DNA of 64,000 bases, taken from Nonomuraea glycinis. Its GTDB lineage: Bacteria > Actinomycetota > Actinomycetes > Streptosporangiales > Streptosporangiaceae. Positions 1 through 7,283 of this stretch are shown piece after piece. The translations under genes and the position numbers were made by a program. A model generated the notes under the pieces. The model did not search any database. It worked only from the letters and a program-made list of their open reading frames with translations, and had not been told where the DNA came from. The DNA is taken from contig NZ_BMNK01000009.1 of NCBI RefSeq assembly GCF_014646515.1, forward strand, positions 294,975 to 358,974, given 5' to 3'. Position 1 is the stretch's first letter, and each line of letters begins with the position of its first letter.

Positions 1-1071
1 GTGCCGTTGCAGCAGGCGCTGCGCGACCTGGACGTGGCCTATACGAGCTTCTTCGCCTCGGTGTCAGGCAAGCGCAAAGGCCCGAAGATGGGATTGCCGG
101 TGTTCAAGTCGCGCCGTGATCACCGGCAGTCGGCCCGATTCACCACCACCGCGTTCAAGCTCCGCCCCGGCGGTGCCGGGGACGCGTTGTATCTGGCGAA
201 GATCGGTGAGATCGAGGTGCGGTGGTCACGCGAGCTGCCCGCTCCGCCGTCCAGCGTGACGGTCATCAAGGACCCGGCGGGCCGCTACTTCGCCTCCTTC
301 GTCGTCGACGTGCCGGACGACAGCCAGACCCTCCCCCGCAGCGATGCGGAGACGGGGATCGATCTCGGTCTGACCCACTACGCGGTCACCTCCAACGGCG
401 AAAAGATCGTCAACCCCAAATGGCTGCGCCGCAGAGAGCGCAAGCTGAAGAAACTCCAGCGCGCCCTGGCACGTAAGCAGAAAGGCAGCGCCAACCGCAC
501 CAAGGCCCGCATCAAAGTCGCCCGTCAGCACGCGAAGGTCGGCGACGCGCGCCGGGACTTCCTGCACCAGGTCAGCACTGCGATCGTCCGCGAGAACCAA
601 GCGGTAGCGGTCGAGGGCCTGGCCGTGCGGGGCCTGGCCCGGGGCAGGCTGGCCAAGAGCGTCAACGACGTCTCCTGGGGCACCTTCCTGCGCCTGCTGG
701 AAGGCAAAGCCGCCCGCTACGGGCGCGCGTTCATCACCGTCGACCGCTGGTATCCCTCCTCCCAGCTGTGCCCCTGCTGCGGCCACAAGATCGGGAAACT
801 CGGCTTGGGCGTCCGCGCCTGGGACTGCCCCTCCTGCGGCGAGCACCACGACCGTGACGTCGCCGCGGCACTCAATATCCTGGCCGAAGGCATCCGCCTG
901 AAGACCCTGAACGACTTGAACGATGTGAACGGCCTGAACGACACGAGGTCGGTGCACGACGTGGCCGCCGGACTGGCGGACACCCGAAACGACTGTGAAG
1001 GGCAGGTAAGACCAGGTAAGGCGATCCCGACCCTGGCACCGCCCGAAACCTCCACCGCGCACGCGGCGTAG
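1..1071 (+). CDS. tnpB: TnpB, RNA-guided transposon endonuclease (5' end outside window)
   Basis: IS200/IS605-type TnpB, an RNA-guided nuclease that cuts DNA matching the guide carried by its omega RNA. The reading frame is open from base 1, and the N-terminal HTH part normally present is missing, so the gene is cut by the window edge. Visible (numbered from base 1): RuvC-I in GIDLGLTHYAV with D121, RuvC-II in VAVEGLAV with E205, a zinc ribbon with C257/C260 and C276/C279, and RuvC-III in HDRDVAAALNI with D286. The usual Asn after that Asp (DxNAA) is Ala here. The last 55 residues are low-complexity and overlap the likely omega-RNA region. No TnpA is visible downstream. Confidence 0.93.
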   Translation: MPLQQALRDLDVAYTSFFASVSGKRKGPKMGLPVFKSRRDHRQSARFTTTAFKLRPGGAGDALYLAKIGEIEVRWSRELPAPPSSVTVIKDPAGRYFASFVVDVPDDSQTLPRSDAETGIDLGLTHYAVTSNGEKIVNPKWLRRRERKLKKLQRALARKQKGSANRTKARIKVARQHAKVGDARRDFLHQVSTAIVRENQAVAVEGLAVRGLARGRLAKSVNDVSWGTFLRLLEGKAARYGRAFITVDRWYPSSQLCPCCGHKIGKLGLGVRAWDCPSCGEHHDRDVAAALNILAEGIRLKTLNDLNDVNGLNDTRSVHDVAAGLADTRNDCEGQVRPGKAIPTLAPPETSTAHAA

Positions 1072-1097
1072 AAGCAGCAGTAAACACCCCGCCGCGA

Positions 1098-1137
1098 GAC
1101 GGGAGAATCCCCGTCATTCATGGCGGAGAGAAGTCAA
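1098..1137 (+). mobile_element. Right end of the TnpB element (omega RNA 3' end)
   Basis: Just after tnpB lies GAATCCCCGTCATTCATGGC followed by GGAGAGAAGTCAA. It resembles the hairpin-plus-GTCAA right ends of actinobacterial IS605-type elements (recalled consensus GAATCCCCGTC-TTCA-GGCGGGGAG). The hairpin here is imperfect. The final TCA also supplies the stop codon of dedA on the other strand, which places the insertion exactly at the dedA 3' end. Confidence 0.6.
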
Positions 1138-1766
1138 CCCTGGGGCGCCTTGCGCCTTTCCGCCAGCCGCTTCCACACGAAGACCGCGACGGCCAGGAGC
1201 ACCAGCCCGATCACGACGTACGTGATGACGCCGACATAGGTCTCCACCAGCGACCACTGCTCACCGAGCAGGTAGCCGCCCATGACCAGCAACGTGTTCC
1301 ACAGGAAGCTGCCCATCGCGGTGAACACCACGAACGGCAACAGCGGCATGCGCTCCACCCCAGCCGGGATGGAGATGAGACTCCGGAAGATCGGGATCAT
1401 GCGCCCGAAGAAGACCGTCTTGCGGCCGTGGTCGGCGAACCAGGCCTCGGTCTTCCGTACATCCTCGGTCTTGACCAGCGGAACCTTGGCGACCAGGGCG
1501 TGCATGCGCTCGCGGCCCAGCAGCGCGCCGAGACCGTACAGCGCCAGCGCCCCGACCACCGAGCCCACCGTCGTCCAGAGCAGCACCTGCCACAGGACCA
1601 GCTCGCCCTTGCTCACCGTGAACCCCGCCAGGGGCAGGATGACCTCGCTGGGCAGCGGAGGGAACAGGTTCTCCAACGCGACCGCGAGGCCCGCGCCAGG
1701 AGCGCCCAGCGTCTCCATCAGCCCTGTCGCCCACTCGGCGATCCCGCCAAGACCGCTGGATGCCAT
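1134..1766 (-). CDS. DedA-family membrane protein
   Basis: DedA/VTT-family integral membrane protein of 210 residues; family members are linked to undecaprenyl-phosphate or phospholipid translocation and envelope homeostasis. The family signatures are present: ENLFPPLPSEVILPLAGF (32-49, with the conserved E32 and E41) and the GRxxPxxRxxxxxPAG motif at 121-136 with R122 and R128. Hydrophobic segments lie near 24-50, 57-83, 140-165 and 175-203. I start at ATG 1766, preceded by AGAGGA 6 bases upstream; a 28-residue upstream extension has no family likeness. The stop codon comes from the TnpB right end, so the last residues may have been changed by insertion. Confidence 0.9.
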   Translation of the reverse strand: MASSGLGGIAEWATGLMETLGAPGAGLAVALENLFPPLPSEVILPLAGFTVSKGELVLWQVLLWTTVGSVVGALALYGLGALLGRERMHALVAKVPLVKTEDVRKTEAWFADHGRKTVFFGRMIPIFRSLISIPAGVERMPLLPFVVFTAMGSFLWNTLLVMGGYLLGEQWSLVETYVGVITYVVIGLVLLAVAVFVWKRLAERRKAPQG

Positions 1767-1927
1767 CGCCGTCCTCTCGTCGCTCGTATCTCTAGCCCGT
1801 ACCGGCCCATCTATGCCTGCGCGCCCCTCATTGGTCGTCAGGTGCCCCATCCGCCTGCGACATCTCTGGCGGAGGAACCTTGTGGCAACCCGCTATGCAG
1901 GTACTCGGGCGTAGTGGTGTGAGATCG

Positions 1928-1949
1928 GATCCGCACCCTAATGCGGATC
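1928..1949. promoter_or_regulatory. Palindromic operator candidate before bioY
   Basis: A perfect inverted repeat, GATCCGCA-6 nt-TGCGGATC, ends 11 bases before the bioY start codon. Its position between promoter region and start fits a repressor operator controlling the biotin transport operon. The cognate regulator cannot be named from the sequence. Confidence 0.5.
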
Positions 1950-1960
1950 GAGGAGATGGA

Positions 1961-2560
1961 ATGCACCAGTTCCGAGTGCTTCGCACCTATGACGTGGCTC
2001 GCGTGGCCGTTTTCGCCGCCCTCATCGCCGCGCTCGGTCTGCCCGGCGCGCTGAACGTCTTCGGCAGCGCGGTGCCGATCACCCTCCAGACGCTGGGCGT
2101 CATGCTGGCCGGCGCCATCCTCGGCTCCTGGCGGGGCGCCCTCGCCGTGGCCGTGCTGCTCGCGCTGGTGGCGGTGGGGCTGCCGCTGCTGGCCGGTGGG
2201 CGGGGTGGGCTGGGGGCGTTCGCGCTGCCGTCGGTGGGCTTCCTGCTGGGCTGGCTGCCCGGCGCGGCCCTCACCGGCTGGATCGTCGAGCGGGGCGGCC
2301 ACAGCCCGAGCTTCGTCCGGCTGCTGGTAGCCTGCCTGGCCGGTGGCATCGGGGCGGTCTACCTCGTCGGAGTGCCGATGTGGGCGGTCGTCGGCGGGAT
2401 CACGCTGGGCCAGGCCGCCCTGCAGACGGCGTTCTTCCTCCCCGGCGACCTCGCGAAGGCGGTGCTCGCCACCATCGTGGCCAGAGGAACCCAGCGGGCC
2501 TACCCCGACGCGGTCCCGGCCGTGCACTACGACCGCCTCAGAGCCGGCAAGGAGGACTGA
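1961..2560 (+). CDS. bioY: BioY, substrate-binding (S) component of biotin ECF transporter
   Basis: Biotin-binding membrane subunit of an energy-coupling factor importer, 199 residues with about six hydrophobic helices. Family features are visible: PITLQTLGVMLAGAILG near the N-terminus and a glycine-rich segment AGGRGGLGAFALPSVGFLLG. ATG 1961 follows AGGAGATGGA, a good ribosome site; the frame is open further upstream but not conserved. bioM and bioN (ATPase and T component) lie 2.7 kb downstream on the same strand, separated by a CoA ligase and a thiolase-like gene. A palindrome just upstream suggests regulated expression. Confidence 0.93.
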   Translation: MHQFRVLRTYDVARVAVFAALIAALGLPGALNVFGSAVPITLQTLGVMLAGAILGSWRGALAVAVLLALVAVGLPLLAGGRGGLGAFALPSVGFLLGWLPGAALTGWIVERGGHSPSFVRLLVACLAGGIGAVYLVGVPMWAVVGGITLGQAALQTAFFLPGDLAKAVLATIVARGTQRAYPDAVPAVHYDRLRAGKED

Positions 2561-2567
2561 ACCGGGC

Positions 2568-4049
2568 ATGCCAGTCGCAGCACAGGTCATGCGGCACGCC
2601 GCCACCCATCCCGACCGCCCCGCGGTGCGCGGCCCCCGGGAGGAGCTGAGCTACGCCACCTTCGCCCGCCGAATCCAGCACACAGCCGCCCACCTCGCCG
2701 CCCGTCTCCCCGTCCGAGGCGCACTGGCGGCGATCACCCTGACCGACCCGGTGGACCAACTCACCGCCGCCCTCGCCCTCGACCTCCTCGGCACCACCCC
2801 CCTCCTGCACGCCCCCGCCAGCACCCACCACCCCATGCCGAGCCGCACAACACCGCTGAACTCCCCCACTCACACCCACCGGCCCGTACCCGACGACACA
2901 CCGCCGCTGAGCGATCCCAGCCGGGCCACCCCTCTCGGGGGGTCGCCGGACGATCACGCGCTGGTCGAGCTGATCATCGACGCGCTGCCTTCCGGGCCGG
3001 CGGGCCGGGGCGTGCCGATGCACCGGCCCGAACCTGGCGATCTGGCCTGGGCCTGCTTCAGCTCCGGCAGCACCGGCCGCCCGCGCGCCGTCGTCCGCAC
3101 CCGCGCCTCGTGGACCGGCTCGTTCGCGCCGCTCAGCGAGCTCACCGGGATCGGCGCCGGCGACGTCGTGCTGGTGCCCGGTCCCCTGCACTCTTCTCTG
3201 TACGGGTTCGCCGCCGTACACGCGCTGGCCGTCGGCGCGACGGTCCTGGCGCCCGGTCGCTGGTCCCCCGGCTCCCTGCCGTACCTGCTGCGCCAGGCGA
3301 CCGCCGTACACCTGGTGCCGCACAACCTGCCCGCCCTCCTGGAGGCGCTGCCCGAGGGCGCCCCTCTGCGTACGGCGGTGGTCGGCGGCGCCGCCCTGGC
3401 TCCCGGGCTGCGTGAGCGCGCGGTGGCGGCAGGCGTACACGTGGTGGCTTACTACGGCGCCACCGAGTTGTCCTTCGTAGCCGTGGACACCGACGGTCGC
3501 GGTCTCCTGCCGTTCCCCGGCGTGGAGATCGAGGTCAGGACACCGCCCGGCCGGCGGCTCGGTGAGGTGTGGGCGCGCTCGCCGTGGCTGGCCGAGGGCT
3601 ACCTGGCCGGGGCGGCGGGTCCGCTGCTGGTCGACGGCGACGGCTGGATGAGTGTCGGCGACGTGGCCGCCCCCTACCTGCCCGGCGAGGTGCTGCGGCT
3701 GCGGGGGCGGGGTGGTGGCGCGATCCAGACGGGGGGAGCCACGGTCGTGCCGGAGGACGTGGAGGACGTGTTCAGGAGCGTGGCGGGCGTCGGCGACATC
3801 GTGGTGGTCGGCTCACCGCACCCGGACCTGGGCGCGGTCGTCACCGCGATCGTGGAGGTGGGCGCCGGAGGCCCGCCCGCGAGGTCCGCTCTGGAGGCGA
3901 TCGCGCGCGGCGGCCTGGACGTGGCGCAGCGACCCCGCCGCTGGTACGCGATGGAGGACCTGCCGCGCACCTCGTCGGGCAAGCCCGCACGCGGCCTCGT
4001 CGCCGCCCGCCTCGCCAACGGCGACCCCGACCTACGCAGGCTGACATGA
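2568..4049 (+). CDS. Class I adenylate-forming acyl-CoA ligase
   Basis: AMP-binding enzyme of 493 residues expected to activate a carboxylic acid to an acyl-CoA through an acyl-adenylate. Motifs in order: P-loop SSGSTGRPRAV (165-175), YYGATELSF, GWMSVGDVA, TGGATVVPEDVE and the C-terminal catalytic lysine in TSSGKPARG (K472). Residues about 82-140 form a Pro/Thr/His-rich insert unlike the rest. ATG 2568 lies 7 bases after the bioY stop, so the two are probably co-translated. The substrate is unknown; its place inside a biotin transport operon invites a link to pimelate-like precursors, but that is only inference. Confidence 0.88.
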   Translation: MPVAAQVMRHAATHPDRPAVRGPREELSYATFARRIQHTAAHLAARLPVRGALAAITLTDPVDQLTAALALDLLGTTPLLHAPASTHHPMPSRTTPLNSPTHTHRPVPDDTPPLSDPSRATPLGGSPDDHALVELIIDALPSGPAGRGVPMHRPEPGDLAWACFSSGSTGRPRAVVRTRASWTGSFAPLSELTGIGAGDVVLVPGPLHSSLYGFAAVHALAVGATVLAPGRWSPGSLPYLLRQATAVHLVPHNLPALLEALPEGAPLRTAVVGGAALAPGLRERAVAAGVHVVAYYGATELSFVAVDTDGRGLLPFPGVEIEVRTPPGRRLGEVWARSPWLAEGYLAGAAGPLLVDGDGWMSVGDVAAPYLPGEVLRLRGRGGGAIQTGGATVVPEDVEDVFRSVAGVGDIVVVGSPHPDLGAVVTAIVEVGAGGPPARSALEAIARGGLDVAQRPRRWYAMEDLPRTSSGKPARGLVAARLANGDPDLRRLT

Positions 4050-4089
4050 CCCGCGACACCCGCCCTCTCACCGACCCGCGCAGGCCGGC

Positions 4090-5226
4090 ATGACCGGCGA
4101 CATGCCCGTTGTCGTGGCTGCCAGGCGGACCGCGATCGGCACTGCGGGGCATGCGTTCAAGCTGGAGACGGTCGACCGGCTGGCTTCGCCTGTCATCGCG
4201 GCGCTGGTGCGTGACGTGGCGTGCCTTGGGGTGCCTGTCGACGATGTGGTGCTGGGCAACTGCATGGGGCCGGGCGGGAACGTTGCGCGGGTCGCGGCGC
4301 TCGGGGCGGGGCTGGACCCGTCCGTGCCGGGCCTCACGATCGACCGGCAGTGCGGGAGCGGGCTGGCGGCCGTCCTTCTCGCCGGGCAGGCCGTACGGAG
4401 TGGCGAGATGGAGCTGGTCATCGCCGGCGGGGCCGAGAGCGCATCCACCGCGCCGGTGCGCGCGCATCGCGGCGGTGAGCCGTACGAGCGGGCGGCCTTC
4501 ACCCCGGCGGGGCATCCGGATCCGGACATGGGGGCGGCGGCCGAGGCGCTCGGCGTCGCACGCGGCGTGTCGCGGGAGCGGCAGGACAACTACGCGTGCG
4601 CCGGCCACGCCAAGGCGGTGGCGGCTCGTGCGGCGGGCCGGTTCGATGAGGAGATCGTCCCGGTGGCGGGCCGCGACCACGATCAGCGGCCGCGGCCGCT
4701 GCGGCCGGCGTCGCTGGCGCGGCTGCCGGGGGCGTTCGTCGCCGGGGGCGCGGTGACCGCGGGCAACTCGGCCCCGAACAGCGACGGCGCGGCGGCGGTC
4801 GCCGTGCTGCCCGAGCGGTTGCGGGGCGGGCTGCCCGGTCTGCGGCTGGTGGCGGGCGCGGTCGTGGGCTGTGATCCGGAGCTGCCCGGCTGGGGGCCGG
4901 TGCCCGCGGTGAGACGTCTGCTGGAACGTACCGGAGTGAGCATGGAGCGGATCGAGGCGGTGGAGATCGTGGAGGCGTTCGCGGCGCAGACGCTGGCGGT
5001 GACCGACGCGCTCGGGCTCGACCCGCTGGGCGCGGACGGCGCGCGGGTGTGCGGCGACGGCGGGGCGCTCGCGCTCGGACACCCGTGGGGGGCGAGCGGC
5101 GCGGTGGTGGTGACGCGGCTGTTCAGCCGGCTCGTTCGCGGGGGCGCGCCGAAGGGCACGCTGGGGTTGGCGACGGCGGCGGTCGGCGGCGGCCTCGGCG
5201 TCGCCGCCCTGTTCGAGGTGGCCTAG
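4090..5226 (+). CDS. Thiolase-like protein with altered active site
   Basis: Thiolase superfamily, 378 residues, close to the usual 390. The nucleophile Cys is present in DRQCGSG (C88) and the His in GHPWGASG (H331). Two other hallmarks are changed: the NEAF motif reads VEAF (V294 in place of Asn), and the C-terminal Cys of the CIGGG motif is Ala (TAAVGGG, A364). In characterised thiolases that Cys is the general base in Claisen condensation or thiolysis, so ordinary acetyl-CoA acetyltransferase activity is doubtful. It follows the CoA ligase by 40 bases and precedes bioM, suggesting the pair works together on an acyl-CoA. Confidence 0.85.
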   Translation: MTGDMPVVVAARRTAIGTAGHAFKLETVDRLASPVIAALVRDVACLGVPVDDVVLGNCMGPGGNVARVAALGAGLDPSVPGLTIDRQCGSGLAAVLLAGQAVRSGEMELVIAGGAESASTAPVRAHRGGEPYERAAFTPAGHPDPDMGAAAEALGVARGVSRERQDNYACAGHAKAVAARAAGRFDEEIVPVAGRDHDQRPRPLRPASLARLPGAFVAGGAVTAGNSAPNSDGAAAVAVLPERLRGGLPGLRLVAGAVVGCDPELPGWGPVPAVRRLLERTGVSMERIEAVEIVEAFAAQTLAVTDALGLDPLGADGARVCGDGGALALGHPWGASGAVVVTRLFSRLVRGGAPKGTLGLATAAVGGGLGVAALFEVA

Positions 5227-5340
5227 GTGATCGAACTGGCGAGCGTACGGGTTTCGGGGTGGCCTAGGTGATCGAACTGGCGAGCGTACGGGTTTCGGGG
5301 TGGCCCAGGTGATCGAGCTGGTGGATGTGCGGGTGCGGTT
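5218..5340 (+). repeat. 41-bp tandem repeat spanning thiolase end and bioM start
   Basis: Two near-identical 41-bp units begin at 5218 and 5259, each starting GTGGCCTAGGTGATCGAACT; a diverged third copy begins at 5300 and is the start of bioM (GTGGCCCAGGTGATCGAGCT). The first unit provides the thiolase stop codon. The units therefore look like decayed duplications of the bioM 5' end. Confidence 0.9.
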
Positions 5341-5983
5341 GGGGCAGCGGGAGGTGTTGCGTGGGGTCAGCGCGTCGCTGGCCGAGCGGCGGGTGGGCGT
5401 GATCGGGGCCAACGGGTCCGGCAAGAGCACGCTGGCGCGGCTGTTCAACGGGCTGGCGGTGCCGACCTCGGGCAGGGTCACCGTGCTCGGGGAGGACACG
5501 CGGCGGCAGGCGGCGCGGATCCGGCGGCGGGTCGGGTTCCTGTTCACCGACCCGGACGCGCAGATCGTGATGCCGACCGTGGCCGAGGACGTCGCCTTCT
5601 CGCTGCGTCGCAAGAAGCTGCCCGGTGAGGAGGTACGGCACCGAGTCGAGACGATGCTGGCGCGCTACGGCCTGGCGGGGCATGCCGACCACCCCGCGCA
5701 CCAGCTCTCCGGCGGCCAGAAGCAGCTGCTCGCGCTCTGCTCGGTGCTGGTGCTGGAGCCGGAGATCCTGGTCATGGACGAGCCCACGACCCTGCTGGAC
5801 CTGCGCCACTCGCGGCAGGTCGCCGAGGCGCTGCGCGCCCTGCCGATGCAGGTGATCGTGGTCACCCACGACCTGCCGCTGCTGGAGGGGTTCGACCGGG
5901 TGCTCGTGCTGGACGAGGGCCAGGTCGTGGCCGACGGCACCCCGGAGTCGGCCATCGGCCACTACAGAAAGCTCATGGCGTGA
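5300..5983 (+). CDS. bioM: BioM, ATPase of biotin ECF transporter
   Basis: ABC ATPase of 227 residues that powers biotin uptake with BioN and BioY. Walker A GANGSGKST, Q-loop region TDPDAQIVMPTVAEDV, signature LSGGQKQ, Walker B ILVMDEP and H-loop THD are intact. The PDAQ sequence is typical of ECF-type ATPases. Start is GTG 5300 or, equally possible and better matching family N-termini (MIEL...), GTG 5309; neither has a strong ribosome site. The upstream spacer consists of decayed copies of this same 5' end. bioN follows after a short repetitive spacer. Confidence 0.93.
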   Translation: MAQVIELVDVRVRLGQREVLRGVSASLAERRVGVIGANGSGKSTLARLFNGLAVPTSGRVTVLGEDTRRQAARIRRRVGFLFTDPDAQIVMPTVAEDVAFSLRRKKLPGEEVRHRVETMLARYGLAGHADHPAHQLSGGQKQLLALCSVLVLEPEILVMDEPTTLLDLRHSRQVAEALRALPMQVIVVTHDLPLLEGFDRVLVLDEGQVVADGTPESAIGHYRKLMA

Positions 5984-6036
5984 ACGGGCGCGAACGGGTC
6001 GAACGGGTCGAACGGGCGTGACGGGCATGGACGGGT
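5982..6036 (+). repeat. Short GAACGGGTC tandem repeats between bioM and bioN
   Basis: The spacer is built of variants of a 9-base unit (GAACGGGTC, GAACGGGCG, GACGGGCAT), about six units, running into the bioN start region. It looks like replication slippage. Confidence 0.8.
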
Positions 6037-6652
6037 GCGGGTTGGCGTGAGTGGTCTTACCGGGGCTTACGTGCCGGGTTGTTCGGTGCTGCATCGGCTG
6101 CCGGTCGGGGTCAAGCTGGCGGGGCTGGCGGCGGCCTGTACGGTGCTGCTCCTGCTGCGTTCGCCGTGGGCGATGGCGGTCGCCGTAGGCGTGGTCGTGC
6201 TGCTGTTCGCGGTCGCGCGGGTGGGGGTCGCGGCGGCCTGGGCCCAGGTCCGTCCGGTCCGCTGGTTCGCCGTGGCGCTGTTCGGCATGCAACTGGTCTT
6301 CGCCGACCTGCCGAGCGCGGTGCTGGTCACCTCCAGGGTGGTGCTCGCGGTCGCGCTGGCCGGCCTGGTCACGCTCACCACCAGGACCTCCGCGATGATG
6401 ACGGCCCTGGAGCGCGGCCTGTCGCCGCTGCGCCGGGTGGGGGTGGATCCGTTCCGGCTGTCGCTGTTGCTCTCCCTCACCATCCGCAGCGTGCCGGTGA
6501 TCGCCGACCTGGCGGCGCGCGTACGGGAGGCGCAGCGTGCCCGAGGGGTCGAGTGGAGCATGCGCGCCTTCGCGGTGCCGCTGGTGGTCGGCGCGCTGCG
6601 GCACGCGGACGCGCTGGGCGAGGCCCTGAGCGCGCGCGGGCTGGACGACTGA
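6035..6652 (+). CDS. bioN: BioN, transmembrane (T) component of biotin ECF transporter
   Basis: EcfT-family membrane scaffold of 205 residues that couples ATP hydrolysis by BioM to BioY. Four to five hydrophobic segments fill the N-terminal two thirds. Two Ala-Arg-Gly coupling motifs are visible, in REAQRARGVEW and in ALSARGLDD at the C-terminus; these contact the ATPases in characterised ECF transporters. GTG 6035 or GTG 6047 are candidate starts, and neither has a clear ribosome site. It is the last gene of the operon and converges on the marR-type gene. Confidence 0.88.
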   Translation: MRVGVSGLTGAYVPGCSVLHRLPVGVKLAGLAAACTVLLLLRSPWAMAVAVGVVVLLFAVARVGVAAAWAQVRPVRWFAVALFGMQLVFADLPSAVLVTSRVVLAVALAGLVTLTTRTSAMMTALERGLSPLRRVGVDPFRLSLLLSLTIRSVPVIADLAARVREAQRARGVEWSMRAFAVPLVVGALRHADALGEALSARGLDD

Positions 6653-6676
6653 CAGCCGGCTACGGACATGAGGCGA

Positions 6677-7177
6677 TCACTGCGGCGCGGTGTCGCCCAA
6701 AGACTCCAGCAGGCCGCGCAGCAGCGCGATGAGGTGGTCGCGATCTGCGGGGCCGAGGCCGGACAGCAGCCGGGCCTCGTTGGCCACGTGCACCGCGAGC
6801 AGTTCGTCGATGAGCTCCAGGCCGCGCTCGGTGAGCCGGATGCGTACCGTTCTGCGGTCGCCGCTGTCGCGGACGCGCTGGACCAGGCCCTTCGTCTCCA
6901 GCTTGTCGATCCGGTTGGTGATCGCGCCCGAGGTGACCATGGCGGCCTTGAGCAGCGCCCCGGCCGTCAGCTCGTACGGCGCGCCGGAGCGGCGGAGGGT
7001 GGCGAGCACGTCGAACTCGAAGCTCTCCAGCCCGTGCGCGGCGAACAGGTCCCGGAGCTCGCGCTCCAGCAGGCGTGACAGCCGCGAGATGCGGCCGACG
7101 ACCTCCATCGGCCACACGTCGACGTCGGGTCGCTCCTGCCGCCACTGCGCGGTCACCGCGTCCACCGCATCACTCAT
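6677..7177 (-). CDS. MarR-family transcriptional regulator
   Basis: Winged-helix MarR protein of 166 residues. The core is the DNA-binding unit from about residue 50 to 115 (FDVLATLRRSG, then GALLKAAMVTSGAITNRIDKLETKGLVQRV and the wing SGDRRTVRIRLTERG), flanked by dimerisation helices. It is transcribed away from an EamA-type transporter. The 106-base intergenic region carries two copies of a 16-bp palindrome, one between the promoters and one on the transporter -10 region, so it most likely represses the transporter and itself. ATG 7177 follows GAGAGGA. Confidence 0.93.
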   Translation of the reverse strand: MSDAVDAVTAQWRQERPDVDVWPMEVVGRISRLSRLLERELRDLFAAHGLESFEFDVLATLRRSGAPYELTAGALLKAAMVTSGAITNRIDKLETKGLVQRVRDSGDRRTVRIRLTERGLELIDELLAVHVANEARLLSGLGPADRDHLIALLRGLLESLGDTAPQ

Positions 7178-7201
7178 GGGGCCATCCTCTCAGTATTAAC
7201 T

Positions 7202-7217
7202 ATCTCAACGTTCAGAT
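7202..7217. promoter_or_regulatory. MarR operator 1
   Basis: ATCTCAACGTTCAGAT, a palindrome of form ATCTNAACGTTNAGAT, lies just upstream of the -35 box of the EamA-type gene and close to the start of the marR gene. The same motif recurs at 7248-7263. Confidence 0.8.
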
Positions 7218-7219
7218 AT

Positions 7220-7249
7220 TTGACATGCATAGACTAAGCATGGTGTTAT
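7220..7249 (+). promoter_or_regulatory. Promoter of the EamA-type transporter gene
   Basis: TTGACA at 7220-7225 and TGTTAT at 7244-7249, 18 bases apart, form a sigma-70-like promoter. The -35 box follows operator 1 and the -10 box overlaps operator 2 by two bases. Confidence 0.65.
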
Positions 7250-7263
7250 CTCAACGTTAAGAT
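7248..7263. promoter_or_regulatory. MarR operator 2
   Basis: ATCTCAACGTTAAGAT, the second copy of the palindrome, centred 46 bp from the first. It overlaps the end of the -10 box and the likely transcription start of the transporter gene, the expected place for repression. Confidence 0.8.
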
Positions 7264-7283
7264 TATCAATGAAAAGGCATCCC

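Noticed and set aside
226..1062. Long open frame antisense to tnpB
   Set aside because: Product is Gly/Val/Ala/Arg-rich with no motif; it is the GC-rich complement of a clear TnpB gene.
5982..6036. Iteron-type origin
   Set aside because: The GAACGGGTC units are short, degenerate and lie inside an operon with no replication gene nearby.
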